Shown here: piece by piece, positions 63,948 to 64,000 of the stretch
Layout of the letters: the number at the start of each line of letters is the position of its first letter
Numbering within the stretch: the stretch's first letter is position 1
Assembly: GCF_036825875.1 (NCBI RefSeq)
Contig: NZ_DAISXK010000011.1
Location: forward strand, 1-64,000
Length of the DNA stretch: 64,000 bases
Direction of reading: 5' to 3'
Source: Paucihalobacter sp036825875
Lineage (GTDB): Bacteria; Bacteroidota; Bacteroidia; Flavobacteriales; Flavobacteriaceae
The notes under the pieces: model-generated
Database searches by the model: none
Told to the model about the DNA's origin: nothing
What the model saw: only the letters and a program-made list of their open reading frames with translations
Program-made: the position numbers and the translations under genes

Positions 63948-64000
63948 ATGAAAACAAAAAGATTAGTATTAGCAATTGCAATTTTCGGTGGTGTGTTGTT
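63948..64000 (+). CDS. Start of an exported protein gene (cut by window edge)
   Basis: Only the first 17 codons are visible: MKTKRLVLAIAIFGGVL and on, a positively charged start followed by a hydrophobic stretch, as in a signal peptide or membrane anchor. A good promoter lies just upstream. Identity cannot be determined. Confidence 0.6.
   Translation, partial: MKTKRLVLAIAIFGGVL

Noticed and set aside
1..64000. tRNA, rRNA or riboswitch genes
   Set aside because: Intergenic regions were read for cloverleaf-like or known riboswitch patterns; none was convincing. A dedicated covariance search was not possible.

Overview
The window is a chromosomal stretch from a member of the Bacteroidota, most likely a Flavobacteriaceae species. 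The signs are AT-rich DNA with mostly non-coding spacers between operons, promoters of the TAnnTTTG type, lipoproteins with an acidic tag after the lipobox, two proteins ending in type IX secretion (T9SS) sorting tails together with the T9SS regulator PorX, S9, S15 and M28 exported peptidases, and a long-form hisG in a compact his operon. No rRNA, tRNA, CRISPR array, transposase or prophage was seen.

Layout. 1-6.4 kb: the 5' part of an exported amidohydrolase, then the anaerobic pyruvate formate-lyase unit pflB-pflA followed by an OFA-type (oxalate/formate) transporter. 6.8-12.1 kb: an SDR and an aldehyde dehydrogenase, a three-gene YtxH/holin-like membrane module, another SDR and a surface lipoprotein. 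12.1-25.5 kb: S9 peptidase-cupin-SDR operon, CocE hydrolase, Zn alcohol dehydrogenase with an Old Yellow Enzyme, an EamA exporter, an M28 peptidase, a cold-shock-domain protein and an FAD oxidoreductase. 25.9-30.2 kb: a large malectin-domain T9SS protein gene broken by three in-frame stop codons. 30.4-42.7 kb: PurD-like ATP-grasp enzyme, T9SS-exported vanadium haloperoxidase, several small housekeeping or unknown genes, an OmpA lipoprotein, a Na+/solute symporter and a TruA-like enzyme. 42.8-50.8 kb: histidine operon hisG-D-C-B-H-A-F-IE, whose spacers are filled with short repeats and which is preceded by a leader peptide with six histidine codons within eight plus a terminator. 50.8-61.6 kb: prohibitin, VWA protein and fabG, then sucD and the lipid A cluster (lpxD-lpxC-fabZ-lpxA-efp-lpxD-like) behind an HD phosphohydrolase. 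61.6-64 kb: porX, tsaE and the start of a secreted protein gene.

How the parts fit. pflB, pflA and the OFA carrier form a fermentative formate unit, and a candidate Fnr/Crp-type operator sits about 41 bases upstream of the predicted pflB start of transcription. The his operon appears to be controlled by classical ribosome-stalling attenuation. The lipid A cluster would make UDP-diacylglucosamine precursors. However, the gene that is normally an lpxC-fabZ fusion in this phylum has lost a short segment that should carry the zinc-binding HxxxDxxxD helix of LpxC, and it is split into two frames. Together with the triple-stop malectin gene, this is the strongest oddity in the window; it is either real gene decay or an assembly error and should be checked against reads.

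Limits: all family assignments come from reading the sequence and from remembered family motifs. No database search was run, so novelty claims are provisional.
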